Position numbers and translations under genes: made by a program. Positions 35,965 to 43,948 of a stretch of DNA of 64,000 nucleotides are shown piece after piece (position 1 is the stretch's first letter; every line of letters starts with the position of its first letter). Below the pieces are notes generated by a model. It saw only the letters and a program-made list of their open reading frames with translations, did not search any database and was not told where the DNA came from. Origin of the DNA: Acidobacteriota bacterium (GTDB lineage: Bacteria > Acidobacteriota > Terriglobia > Bryobacterales > Bryobacteraceae). The stretch lies in NCBI GenBank assembly GCA_017307505.1, contig JAFKEE010000060.1:1-64000 (forward strand), read 5' to 3'.

Positions 35965-38141
35965 AGAAGAACTGGAAGCGTCTGCTGGGGCTGGATATCC
36001 TCAGCGACAAGTACGCCTACTCCAACGACGCCGAGCATGGCTGGACATCGGCGGAGAAGATCCCCGAGAAGTGGGTAAAGACCACCTGCGGATACTGCTC
36101 CGTCGGTTGCGGGATGAAAGTGGGTGTCCGGGGCAACCGGGCTGTGGCCGTGCGCGGCGACGAAGACCATCCTGTGAACCGCGGCAAGCTTTGCCCTAAG
36201 GGGCTGAGTGAGCACCACACGCTGCAGGCCCGCAGCCGGGCGCTGCGGCCGCTGCTGAAGCACAAGAGCGAATTCCAGCCGGTGTCCTGGGATATGGCTC
36301 TTGACACGATGGTCGAGCGGTTTCTGGCGGTACAGGCCAAGTATGGTAAACAGGCGCTGGGCGTCCTCTCCACCGGGCAGTTGGTCACGGAAGAGTTCTA
36401 TGCGCTGGGCAAGCTGATCCAACTGGGGTTCGGTACCAGCAACTACGACGGCAATACGACGCTCTGCATGGCGAGCGCAGTGGCCGGCTACAAGCGCAGT
36501 TTTGGGTCCGACGGGCCGCCCGGCGCCTATGATGACCTGGCCGAGTCCGACCTGGTGATCCTGATTGGCGCAAATATCGCCGACAATCATCCCATCCTCT
36601 GCCAGCGGTTGGCCGAGAATCGTCAGGGCACGGTGGTGGTGGTCGATCCGCGAGTCACAAAGACGGCGATGCTGGCCGATATCCACCTGCCGGTGAAGCC
36701 TCGCTCCGACATTGCGCTGCTGAACGGAATCGGGCACGTGCTGATCGCGGAGGGCCTGGTCGACGCGGCCTATATCGAGCGGCATACCACGGGCTTCGAG
36801 CAATTGAGGACGCATCTGGGCGCCTACACTCCGTCGCATGTGGCGGGCATCACCGGGCTCGCCGAAGAGCAGGTACAGGACATCGCCCGCCGGTTCGGCC
36901 AGGCTCGCGCTCCGTTTGTGGCGTGGACGATGGGCGTCAACCACTCCACGCAGGGCGCCGAGACGGTGAATGCCATCTGCAACCTGTCGCTGCTGACGGG
37001 CAAGCTCGGATTCGCCGGCGCCGCTCCTTTCTCCATCACGGGCCAGTGCAATGCGATGGGTTCACGCGAGGCGAGCTGCACTTCGTCACTGCCCGGCTAC
37101 CGGAAGTTCGAGAGCGCCGAGGACCGGGCAGACATTGCGAATCTCTGGAACGTGGATCCGTCCGTGATTCCCACAAAGCGCGGCCATGCGTATCCCGACC
37201 TGGTGGAAGGCATGGTGAAGAAGGAAATCCGGGCTTTGTGGATCATTGCCACCAACCCTCTGGTCTCGTTCCCCAATTACGATGTTCTGACCCAGGCTCT
37301 GGGGAATCTCGAGTTCCTGGTGGTGCAGGACGGTTTTCACCCGACACCCACGACCCTGCACGCCGATCTGGTGCTGCCCGCCGCCATCTGGGGCGAGAAG
37401 GAAGGCACCTATACGAACTCCGAGCGGCGGGTAAGCAAGGTCAATGCCGCCGTGCCCCCGCCTGGTGAGGCGCTGCCCGACTTCGAGATCTTCCTGCGCA
37501 CCGCCGGTAAACTGGGCGTGCGCGACAAGTTGTTCCCGGGCTGGACCGGACCGCGCGATGCCTTCGAGGAGTGGCGCCAGGTGTCGAAAGGCCGCCTGTG
37601 CGACTACTCGGGCCTGAGCTACGAACTGCTGGAGACGGCCGGTCCGGTGCAGTGGCCGCATCCGGAGGGGATGGAGTCGACGTGCACGCGCCGCCTCTAT
37701 GGCGACGGCGTTTTCGAGCATGCCGACGAGAAGGCCAAGCTGTTCTGCATTGACTGGCAGCCCGCTCCCGAGCAGCCGAGCCGCCAGTATCCGTTCGTTC
37801 TGAATACCGGCCGCACCGTGGAGCACTGGCATACGCGGACGAAGACCGGCGAGGTGGAGATGCTGCAGCGCATGAGTCCGCGGGCGTGGCTGGAAATGAA
37901 TCCATTGGATGCCGAGCGCCTGGGCCTGGAGATGCACGACAAAGTCACGCTCGTTTCGCGGCGTGGCCAGGTAGACGGCGTCGAGCTTCGCGTGACTTCG
38001 ATCATCGCGCCGGGCCACGTCTTTCTGCCATTCCACTACTTCGAATACAACTCCAATCGTTTGACGCTCAGCGCTTACGATCCGATTTCCCGGGAACCGA
38101 ATTACAAGCAGTGTGCCGTACGAGTCGAAAGGAGCCATTAA
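35961..38141 (+). CDS. Molybdopterin nitrate reductase catalytic subunit (NasC/NarB type)
   Basis: 726 residues, start overlapping the previous stop (ATGA). The N-terminal [4Fe-4S] site is CGYCSVGCGM with KLCPKG further on, the NapA/NasC arrangement. Molybdenum is probably held by the Cys in NTTLCMASAVAGYKRSFG. GANIADNHPILCQRL, GQCNAMGSREAS and LPAAIWGEKEGTYTNSERR are conserved in assimilatory nitrate reductases. No twin-arginine signal and no C-terminal [2Fe-2S] domain are present, so it works in the cytoplasm and must take electrons from a partner. The DmsBC-like protein encoded just upstream is the obvious donor. It reduces nitrate to nitrite for NirBD, encoded five bases downstream. Confidence 0.92.
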   Translation: MKKNWKRLLGLDILSDKYAYSNDAEHGWTSAEKIPEKWVKTTCGYCSVGCGMKVGVRGNRAVAVRGDEDHPVNRGKLCPKGLSEHHTLQARSRALRPLLKHKSEFQPVSWDMALDTMVERFLAVQAKYGKQALGVLSTGQLVTEEFYALGKLIQLGFGTSNYDGNTTLCMASAVAGYKRSFGSDGPPGAYDDLAESDLVILIGANIADNHPILCQRLAENRQGTVVVVDPRVTKTAMLADIHLPVKPRSDIALLNGIGHVLIAEGLVDAAYIERHTTGFEQLRTHLGAYTPSHVAGITGLAEEQVQDIARRFGQARAPFVAWTMGVNHSTQGAETVNAICNLSLLTGKLGFAGAAPFSITGQCNAMGSREASCTSSLPGYRKFESAEDRADIANLWNVDPSVIPTKRGHAYPDLVEGMVKKEIRALWIIATNPLVSFPNYDVLTQALGNLEFLVVQDGFHPTPTTLHADLVLPAAIWGEKEGTYTNSERRVSKVNAAVPPPGEALPDFEIFLRTAGKLGVRDKLFPGWTGPRDAFEEWRQVSKGRLCDYSGLSYELLETAGPVQWPHPEGMESTCTRRLYGDGVFEHADEKAKLFCIDWQPAPEQPSRQYPFVLNTGRTVEHWHTRTKTGEVEMLQRMSPRAWLEMNPLDAERLGLEMHDKVTLVSRRGQVDGVELRVTSIIAPGHVFLPFHYFEYNSNRLTLSAYDPISREPNYKQCAVRVERSH

Positions 38142-38146
38142 CCGAA

Positions 38147-40588
38147 ATGAAGCCCCGCAAAACAAAGAAGCCCCATCTGGTTCTGGTCGGCAACGGCATG
38201 GCAGGCATCGCCTGTCTGGAACAGATCCTGCGCTATGGCGACATGTTCGATGTCACCATCTTCGGTGACGAAACGCACGTCAACTACAGCCGCATCCTGC
38301 TGTCGAACGTCCTGGCCGGCGTACACGGCTTCGACGACATCACGCTGAATCCGCTGGAGTGGTATCGGGAACGCAATATCTCGCTGCGGCTGGGTGTGCG
38401 GATCACCGGCATCGATCCGGTTGCCCGCACTGTGACCGGGGATGACGGCGCGGTGACCTCCTACGACAAGCTGCTCATCGCGACCGGCAGCCACCCTTTC
38501 GTGCCGCCCGTACCGGGTCTCGAAAAGAAGGGCGTCTGCGCATGGCGGACGCTGGACGACACGCAGCGGTTGCTGGAGTGGTCGGCTCCGGGCAAGCATG
38601 CCATCGTCCTGGGCGGCGGGCTGCTGGGTCTGGAAGCGGCCCGCGGACTGCAGGTGCAGGGCTGCCACGTGACGGTGATCCACCTGTTGGACACGCTGAT
38701 GAACCGGCAGCTCGACAGCACCGGCGGCCACTACGTGCAGCGCAAGATGGAGAACATCGGCATCACTGTGCGCACCAAGTGCACGGTGCGCGCGATCCAT
38801 GGCAAGGAACGCGTGGAGAGCGTCGAGCTGAACACGGGCAAGATCCTGCCGGCCGATTTCGTTGTAGTCGCAGCCGGCATCCTGCCGAATGCGGAACTGG
38901 GCCGGATGGCCGGCCTGGAAGTAAAGCGCGGCATTGTCGTCAACGACTTCCTGGAGACCTCGAATCCCGACATCTTCGCGGTGGGCGAATGCGTGGAGCA
39001 CCGCGGCATGACCTACGGGCTGGTGGCTCCGCTGATCGAGCAGGGTAAGGTGCTGGCGGCTACCATTACCGGCAACAAGGGTCCGACCTACGAAGGCAGC
39101 TCCACCGCGACCAAGCTGAAAGTCGCCGGAGTGGAGGTCTTCTCCGCCGGTGTAATCGAAGAGACCGAGCCGGGCCTCGACATCGTGCGCTATGAGGACC
39201 CGGGCCTCGGTATTTACAAAAAACTGGTGCTCAAGGGCGGCCACATGGTGGGCGCGATCCTGGTGGGCGACACCTCGGAGAGCGGCCGCTACATGGAGTG
39301 GATCCGTTCGAAAGAGGATCTCACGGCCAAGCGCCGCAACCTGCTCATCCCCGAGCCGCCCAAGGATCCTGGTGCCTCCATCGCGGAGATGTCCGACAGC
39401 GAAGTGGTCTGCGGCTGCATGGGCGTGACGAAGGGCACGATCATTACCGCCATTCACGATCGCGGGATCTGCACGCTGTCCCAATTGAAGGAGGCGACCC
39501 GTGCTTCCGCCGGCTGCGGATCGTGCGCTGGAACCTGTACCGCCCTGCTGGCCGCAGTGGCGCCGGGCTTCGAGCCAGATGGGAAGCAGGTATTGTGCGG
39601 CTGCGTTCCGTTCCCGGAAGAGCAGTTGCGGGAGATGGTGCACACGCAGCAGATCCGCTCTGTCCAGCAGGTGCTCGACATCTACGGCAATGGAACGGGC
39701 TGCGAGAAGTGCCGCCCTGCGTTGAGCTACATGGTGGATATGGTGTGGTGTGGGGAGCACGAGGAAGACCGCTCGTCCCGCTTCATCAACGATCGCGTCC
39801 ACGCGAACATCCAGAAAGACGGGACGTTCAGCGTGGTACCCCGCATGCGCGGCGGAGTAACCTCGCCGGCGGAGCTGCGGCGCATTGCCGAGGTCGCCGA
39901 GAAGTACAACGTGCCGCTGGTCAAGGTCACCGGCAGCCAGCGGCTCGACCTGCTGGGCGTGAAGAAGCAGGATTTGCCGGGCATCTGGGCCGATCTTGGC
40001 ATGCCTTCGGGGCAAGCCTATGCCAAGGGCGTCCGCATGGTGAAGACCTGCGTGGGTAGCGAGTTCTGCCGCTTTGGGACGCAGGACGCGATCAATACCG
40101 GCGTCGAGCTGGAGAAGAGGCTGGAGAATCTCTTCACGCCGCACAAGACGAAGCTGGCCGTGGTCGGCTGTCCCCGCAACTGTGCGGAGGCAACAGTCAA
40201 GGACATCGGCCTGATCGGCCAGGAAGGATCCTGGCAGGTGGTGGTGGGCGGAGCGGCCGGCAAGTCGGTGCGCAAGGCGGATGTGCTGGTGACCGTGGCT
40301 TCGACCGAAGAGGCCCTGGAATCAGCGGAACTCTTCTTCCAGTACTACCGCGAACACGCCAACTACCTGGAGCGCACTTACGACTTCGTCGAGCGCACGG
40401 GCATGGATAAGATTCGCCGCGAGACCGTTTACGCAGTGCCAGAGGCAAGAGCCGGCCTGCTCGATCGTTTGAGGAAAGCCAAGTCTGCTTCCTATGACGC
40501 GTGGCTGGAGCGCGAGCAACCTAAGACCGCCACGCAGTTCGTTCAGATTCAACCCATGGAAGCACCCGAGGAGGTCTCCTACCGATGA
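38147..40588 (+). CDS. nirB: NAD(P)H-dependent nitrite reductase large subunit
   Basis: 813 residues from the ATG at 38147, with AAAGGAG about 12 bases upstream; the open frame to 37886 lies inside the previous gene. Order: FAD/NAD pyridine-nucleotide domain (LVLVGNGMAGIACLEQIL; AIVLGGGLLGLEAARGL), two BFD-like [2Fe-2S] domains (VVCGCMGVTKGT, GCGSCAGTC; LCGCVPF, GCEKCRP), then the siroheme-[4Fe-4S] domain with TCVGSEFCRFG and GCPRNC as cluster ligands. It reduces nitrite to ammonium in the cytoplasm. Its stop overlaps nirD as ATGA. Confidence 0.95.
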   Translation: MKPRKTKKPHLVLVGNGMAGIACLEQILRYGDMFDVTIFGDETHVNYSRILLSNVLAGVHGFDDITLNPLEWYRERNISLRLGVRITGIDPVARTVTGDDGAVTSYDKLLIATGSHPFVPPVPGLEKKGVCAWRTLDDTQRLLEWSAPGKHAIVLGGGLLGLEAARGLQVQGCHVTVIHLLDTLMNRQLDSTGGHYVQRKMENIGITVRTKCTVRAIHGKERVESVELNTGKILPADFVVVAAGILPNAELGRMAGLEVKRGIVVNDFLETSNPDIFAVGECVEHRGMTYGLVAPLIEQGKVLAATITGNKGPTYEGSSTATKLKVAGVEVFSAGVIEETEPGLDIVRYEDPGLGIYKKLVLKGGHMVGAILVGDTSESGRYMEWIRSKEDLTAKRRNLLIPEPPKDPGASIAEMSDSEVVCGCMGVTKGTIITAIHDRGICTLSQLKEATRASAGCGSCAGTCTALLAAVAPGFEPDGKQVLCGCVPFPEEQLREMVHTQQIRSVQQVLDIYGNGTGCEKCRPALSYMVDMVWCGEHEEDRSSRFINDRVHANIQKDGTFSVVPRMRGGVTSPAELRRIAEVAEKYNVPLVKVTGSQRLDLLGVKKQDLPGIWADLGMPSGQAYAKGVRMVKTCVGSEFCRFGTQDAINTGVELEKRLENLFTPHKTKLAVVGCPRNCAEATVKDIGLIGQEGSWQVVVGGAAGKSVRKADVLVTVASTEEALESAELFFQYYREHANYLERTYDFVERTGMDKIRRETVYAVPEARAGLLDRLRKAKSASYDAWLEREQPKTATQFVQIQPMEAPEEVSYR

Positions 40589-40914
40589 GCTGGCTGAAAG
40601 TCACTCCCGCTGAAAACGTACCCCTGCGCGAAGGCCGCAGCGTCTGCATCGGACGGCGCGAAATCGCGATCTTTCACCTGCCCGATGGCTTTAAGGCGAT
40701 CGACAACCGCTGCCCGCACAACCTGGGGCCGCTGTGCGACGGCATCACGAAGGGCACGACTGTCGTGTGTCCGCTCCACGGCTGGAATATCAACCTGGAG
40801 ACCGGCAAGGTGTTGAAACCGGATGTGCCGGTAGGCGTCACCACTTATCCGGTTCGCGTGAGTGAAGGAATCGTTGAAATCCAGCTGCCGGAGTTGAAGG
40901 AGGCTGTCGCATGA
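40585..40914 (+). CDS. nirD: Nitrite reductase small subunit, Rieske-type
   Basis: 109 residues. It keeps all four Rieske ligands: CPHNLGPLCDG and CPLHGWNIN, unlike some enterobacterial NirD proteins that have lost them. It should therefore carry a [2Fe-2S] cluster and assist NirB. Start and stop overlap nirB and the transporter gene, both as ATGA. Confidence 0.92.
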   Translation: MSWLKVTPAENVPLREGRSVCIGRREIAIFHLPDGFKAIDNRCPHNLGPLCDGITKGTTVVCPLHGWNINLETGKVLKPDVPVGVTTYPVRVSEGIVEIQLPELKEAVA

Positions 40915-42158
40915 GTTCCAGGGCTTTCCTGAAGGCAGGTCATTGGCCGACGCTGCTCGCCTCGTTCCTGTATTTCGACGTGAGCTTCATGGTGTGGGTC
41001 CTTTTAGGCCCTCTGAGCCCGTTTCTGGCGGAGCAGCTCCACCTGACGGCTTCGCAGAAGGGGCTGCTGGTGGCGATTCCGCTGCTGGCTGGATCCTTCT
41101 TTCGGCCGCTTCTGGGTACCCTGGCCGATCGCATCGGCGGGCGACGAGCCGGTCTATTGGGCTTGTCCGTGACATTACTGCCGCTGCTGCTGGGCTGGCG
41201 CTACGCCTCCTCGTTTGAGCACTTCCTGGGCATCGGAGCCCTGCTGGGCGTAGCCGGAGCCAGCTTTGCCGTGGCCCTGCCCCTGGCGTCGCGCTGGTAT
41301 CCGCCGGAGTATCAGGGGCTCGCCATGGGCATTGCCGGTGCTGGGAACTCGGGCACCTTGCTGGCTACGCTCTTCATGCCTCGCATCGCGACTCACTTCG
41401 GCTGGAACAACGCTTTCGCCTTTGCCGCCGTACCCGTGGCGCTGGTGCTGATTGCGTTCGCCCTTCTGGCCAAGGAGAGTCCGGCGCCCAAGGCGCCAGT
41501 GACGTGGAAGCAGTACAAAGCTCTGTTGGCCCAGGCAGACACGGGCTGGTTCTGTCTGTTCTACTCCATCACCTTCGGCGGCTTCGTCGGACTGGCGAGC
41601 TTTCTCACGGTGTTCTTCGTCGACCAATACCACCTGCCAAAGGTGCAGGCCGGCGACTTTGTGACGCTGATCGTGGTCTGTGGCAGCTTCCTGCGCCCGG
41701 TGGGGGGCTGGCTCGCCGATCGCGCCGGCGGCTACCGGGTCCTGCTGGGCGTACTGCTCGTGGCTGGCGCCGGACTGTGCGCCCTCAGCACGTTGCCCGC
41801 CCTGGGCGTGGCCGTGGCGGTGCTTGGCCTGATCATGGCGATGCTCGGGCTGGGCAATGGTGCGATCTTCCAGTTGGTGCCGCAGCGGTTCGCGGGTTCT
41901 GTCGGGACGATCACAGGGTTGGTGGGTGCGGCCGGAGGCATTGGCGGCTTCCTGCTGCCGTCCCAGATGGGTTACCTGAAGGACCACGCGGGCAGCTATG
42001 GCGCGGGCCTGCTGGCCTTCGGCGGACTGACCCTGGTGGTGTTGTGCGCGCTGTTGAGGCTGGGGGCGAAGTGGCTTCAGGAGTGGCCGGAGGAGACGGT
42101 GCGCAGGGCCGGCCTGTTCAGTCTGCGATCCGTGTGGGCGTCTGAGCCCGCCGAGTAG
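40911..42158 (+). CDS. MFS nitrate/nitrite transporter (NarK/NasA type)
   Basis: 415 residues with twelve membrane segments. The nitrate signature in helix 5 is GIAGAGNSGTLLATLFMPR and the second in helix 11 is GLGNGAIFQLVPQRF followed by GLVGAAGGIGGFLLP. These glycine-rich motifs define the nitrate/nitrite porter family. It ends the operon and probably imports nitrate, possibly also exporting nitrite. A hairpin at 42171-42202 follows. Confidence 0.93.
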   Translation: MSSRAFLKAGHWPTLLASFLYFDVSFMVWVLLGPLSPFLAEQLHLTASQKGLLVAIPLLAGSFFRPLLGTLADRIGGRRAGLLGLSVTLLPLLLGWRYASSFEHFLGIGALLGVAGASFAVALPLASRWYPPEYQGLAMGIAGAGNSGTLLATLFMPRIATHFGWNNAFAFAAVPVALVLIAFALLAKESPAPKAPVTWKQYKALLAQADTGWFCLFYSITFGGFVGLASFLTVFFVDQYHLPKVQAGDFVTLIVVCGSFLRPVGGWLADRAGGYRVLLGVLLVAGAGLCALSTLPALGVAVAVLGLIMAMLGLGNGAIFQLVPQRFAGSVGTITGLVGAAGGIGGFLLPSQMGYLKDHAGSYGAGLLAFGGLTLVVLCALLRLGAKWLQEWPEETVRRAGLFSLRSVWASEPAE

Positions 42159-42170
42159 AGGCCATCCGGC

Positions 42171-42202
42171 GCAGGCGGGCGCAGGATTGACCCCGCGCCT
42201 GC
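42171..42202. terminator. Hairpin between the convergent transporter and membrane-protein genes
   Basis: GCAGGCGGG (42171-42179) pairs with CCCGCGCCTGC (42192-42202) with a two-base bulge and a 12-base loop. It has no T-tract. Its place between two convergent stops suggests a bidirectional terminator. Confidence 0.5.
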
Positions 42203-42216
42203 CCGAGGCGATTTCC

Positions 42217-42717
42217 CTAGGCTGTCAGCAGCGATCCGATCCGGAAGCGCTTGCCAGCCAGTATCCCCAATCCAACAAACAGCAGCAGGACCACCGACTG
42301 TGCCACTACAAAGGCCGGTTCCGATCCCGTGGGCGCCAGTTCATGCAGTGCCGGCACCTTGAGGAACGACTGCACCACCGCCACGAACACGTTGAAGTAG
42401 AGTGCGATCATCGAGCAGATCACGTATACCCGCCGCCATCCACCGGCCAGGCCGTAGGTGTAACGGGCCAGGATGGCCGCCGCCAGAACAATGAGCGAGA
42501 GGATGCCAATGGCGTGCGACGGCAGGAACTGCTTCACCGGGAAGCCGAAGCCCGTCACACTGGTCAGCACCGTGGTGGACAGGAAGATGGCGGTCCAGCC
42601 GTCCATCCGCTTCGATCCCAACAGTCCGGCCACTACCACAAAGCCCGCGGCGATCCCAATCAGGCTGAGCAAAACGTGAACGAAGGTAAAAGTGGAGAGG
42701 CTCATGCCGAGCATCAT
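42217..42717 (-). CDS. Small integral membrane protein of unknown function
   Basis: 166 residues from the ATG at 42717, with AAGGAG nine bases upstream; ATGs at 42714 and 42705 are alternatives, and the frame further upstream is not coding. Four to five hydrophobic helices (FVHVLLSLIGIAAGFVVVAG, then HAIGILSLIVLAAAILARYT) and a short C-terminal basic tail. I do not recognise a family with certainty. It is convergent with the nitrate operon and divergent from the methyltransferase gene. Confidence 0.7.
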   Translation of the reverse strand: MMLGMSLSTFTFVHVLLSLIGIAAGFVVVAGLLGSKRMDGWTAIFLSTTVLTSVTGFGFPVKQFLPSHAIGILSLIVLAAAILARYTYGLAGGWRRVYVICSMIALYFNVFVAVVQSFLKVPALHELAPTGSEPAFVVAQSVVLLLFVGLGILAGKRFRIGSLLTA

Positions 42718-42931
42718 GATTCGTGGCTCCTTGACGGAAATTGGCGGCTCGCGGATTGCGTGACAAATGGCACCCACGCTGCTCCCACTGCCGCGACTTA
42801 CCCAGTGTGGCGGAGGGGCCGCCTGGATACATGCCGCAAAGCGGGGTCCCAACAGTACCCAGTTGGGGTAACTGGCGCCTACGTGCAAAGTGGTAGCCGG
42901 GGCTCCGCAGTGTTCTATCGTTGTACAAGGG

Positions 42932-43717
42932 ATGCACGCGCAATCACACCGCTCAGACGGCCGGACCTTGGGCCGCCGCACGCTGGAACAGGATCACCGC
43001 CACCTCGTCGGGCTCCTACGTCCAGGGCTTTCTGTACTGGATGTGGGCTGCGCCGGTGGGGCGATTACGGTTGGTATCGCAAAGGCGGTTGGGCCAGATG
43101 GCCTGGTCGTCGGAGTCGACCGGGATCCCAGCCAATTGGAAACCGCGCGGGCCCACGGCATGGAGCATGCGAATCTCCGGTTCGAGCTGGGCGATGCGGG
43201 GTCGCTCCCGTATCGGTCTCAGTTCGACATCGTAACCGCCGCACGGACGCTGCCGTGGATTCCCGATCCGGAGCAAGCGGTCTCGGCCATGGCGCGCGCC
43301 GCGAAACCCGGCGGGTCCGTCGTCATTCTCGACTACAATCACGAGGACAACGGCTGGGCTCCGGCGCCTCCGGTTGAGTTCCAGCGTTTTTATCAGGCGT
43401 TCCTCGACTGGCGCACGGCCCATAGCTGGGACAACCGCATGGCCGCGCATCTGCCTGCCCTGATGGAGGCGGCTGGCCTGGTAGAAGTGCAGAGCCATAT
43501 CCAGGATGAAGTGGTGGAACGCGGCGACCCCGGCTTTCCTGCAAGAACCTCATTGTGGATCGAGGTAATTGACAGCGTCGGCGCCCAGGTGGTGCAGGGC
43601 GGATACTGCCCCGACGCCGATCTGCAAACGGTGCGCCGGTTGTACGAGGAATGGGTCCTGACGGAGTTGACCCGCCAGACCCTGGCCATGCGCACGGTCA
43701 CCGGCCGCGTGCCTTAA
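42932..43717 (+). CDS. Class I SAM-dependent methyltransferase
   Basis: 261 residues from the ATG at 42932 (AAGGG just upstream); an earlier in-frame start at 42890 is less likely. Motif I VLDVGCAGGAITVGIA, motif post-I VVGVDRDPSQLETARAHG, and motif IV FDIVTAARTLPWIPDP with KPGGSVVILDYNHED place it in the UbiE-like methyltransferases. The acceptor is unknown. The 214 bases separating it from the membrane-protein gene must hold both promoters. Confidence 0.88.
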   Translation: MHAQSHRSDGRTLGRRTLEQDHRHLVGLLRPGLSVLDVGCAGGAITVGIAKAVGPDGLVVGVDRDPSQLETARAHGMEHANLRFELGDAGSLPYRSQFDIVTAARTLPWIPDPEQAVSAMARAAKPGGSVVILDYNHEDNGWAPAPPVEFQRFYQAFLDWRTAHSWDNRMAAHLPALMEAAGLVEVQSHIQDEVVERGDPGFPARTSLWIEVIDSVGAQVVQGGYCPDADLQTVRRLYEEWVLTELTRQTLAMRTVTGRVP

Positions 43718-43863
43718 CTGGCAGCTGCCGGGCCTCCCAAATCCGGCTAGGCGGACGGTGGTGGCAATGCTGTCATCCCCCACCATAATGTACTGTTTAG
43801 TCGGAATATCCTCGCTGAATCTCGCTAACCGCGTGTTTTTTTACTAGTAACTTCACTCTAGCC

Positions 43864-43892
43864 TTGACCCCCACTGCAATCCCGCACAGAAT
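43864..43892 (+). promoter_or_regulatory. Sigma-70-like promoter for the second TonB receptor
   Basis: TTGACC (43864-43869) and CAGAAT (43887-43892) are separated by exactly 17 bases and lie 57 bases before the receptor start. The -35 box differs from consensus by one base and the -10 box by two. An AT-rich stretch (43790-43860) lies just upstream. Confidence 0.55.
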
Positions 43893-43948
43893 CGCGACAA
43901 TGGAATCCGCCTGATCCCGCTGCGGATCGGCATGGAAGGGAGAGCGTT

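Noticed and set aside
38138-40144. 668-codon minus frame opposite nirB
   Set aside because: Shadow of the well-conserved nirB; its residues show no family motif.
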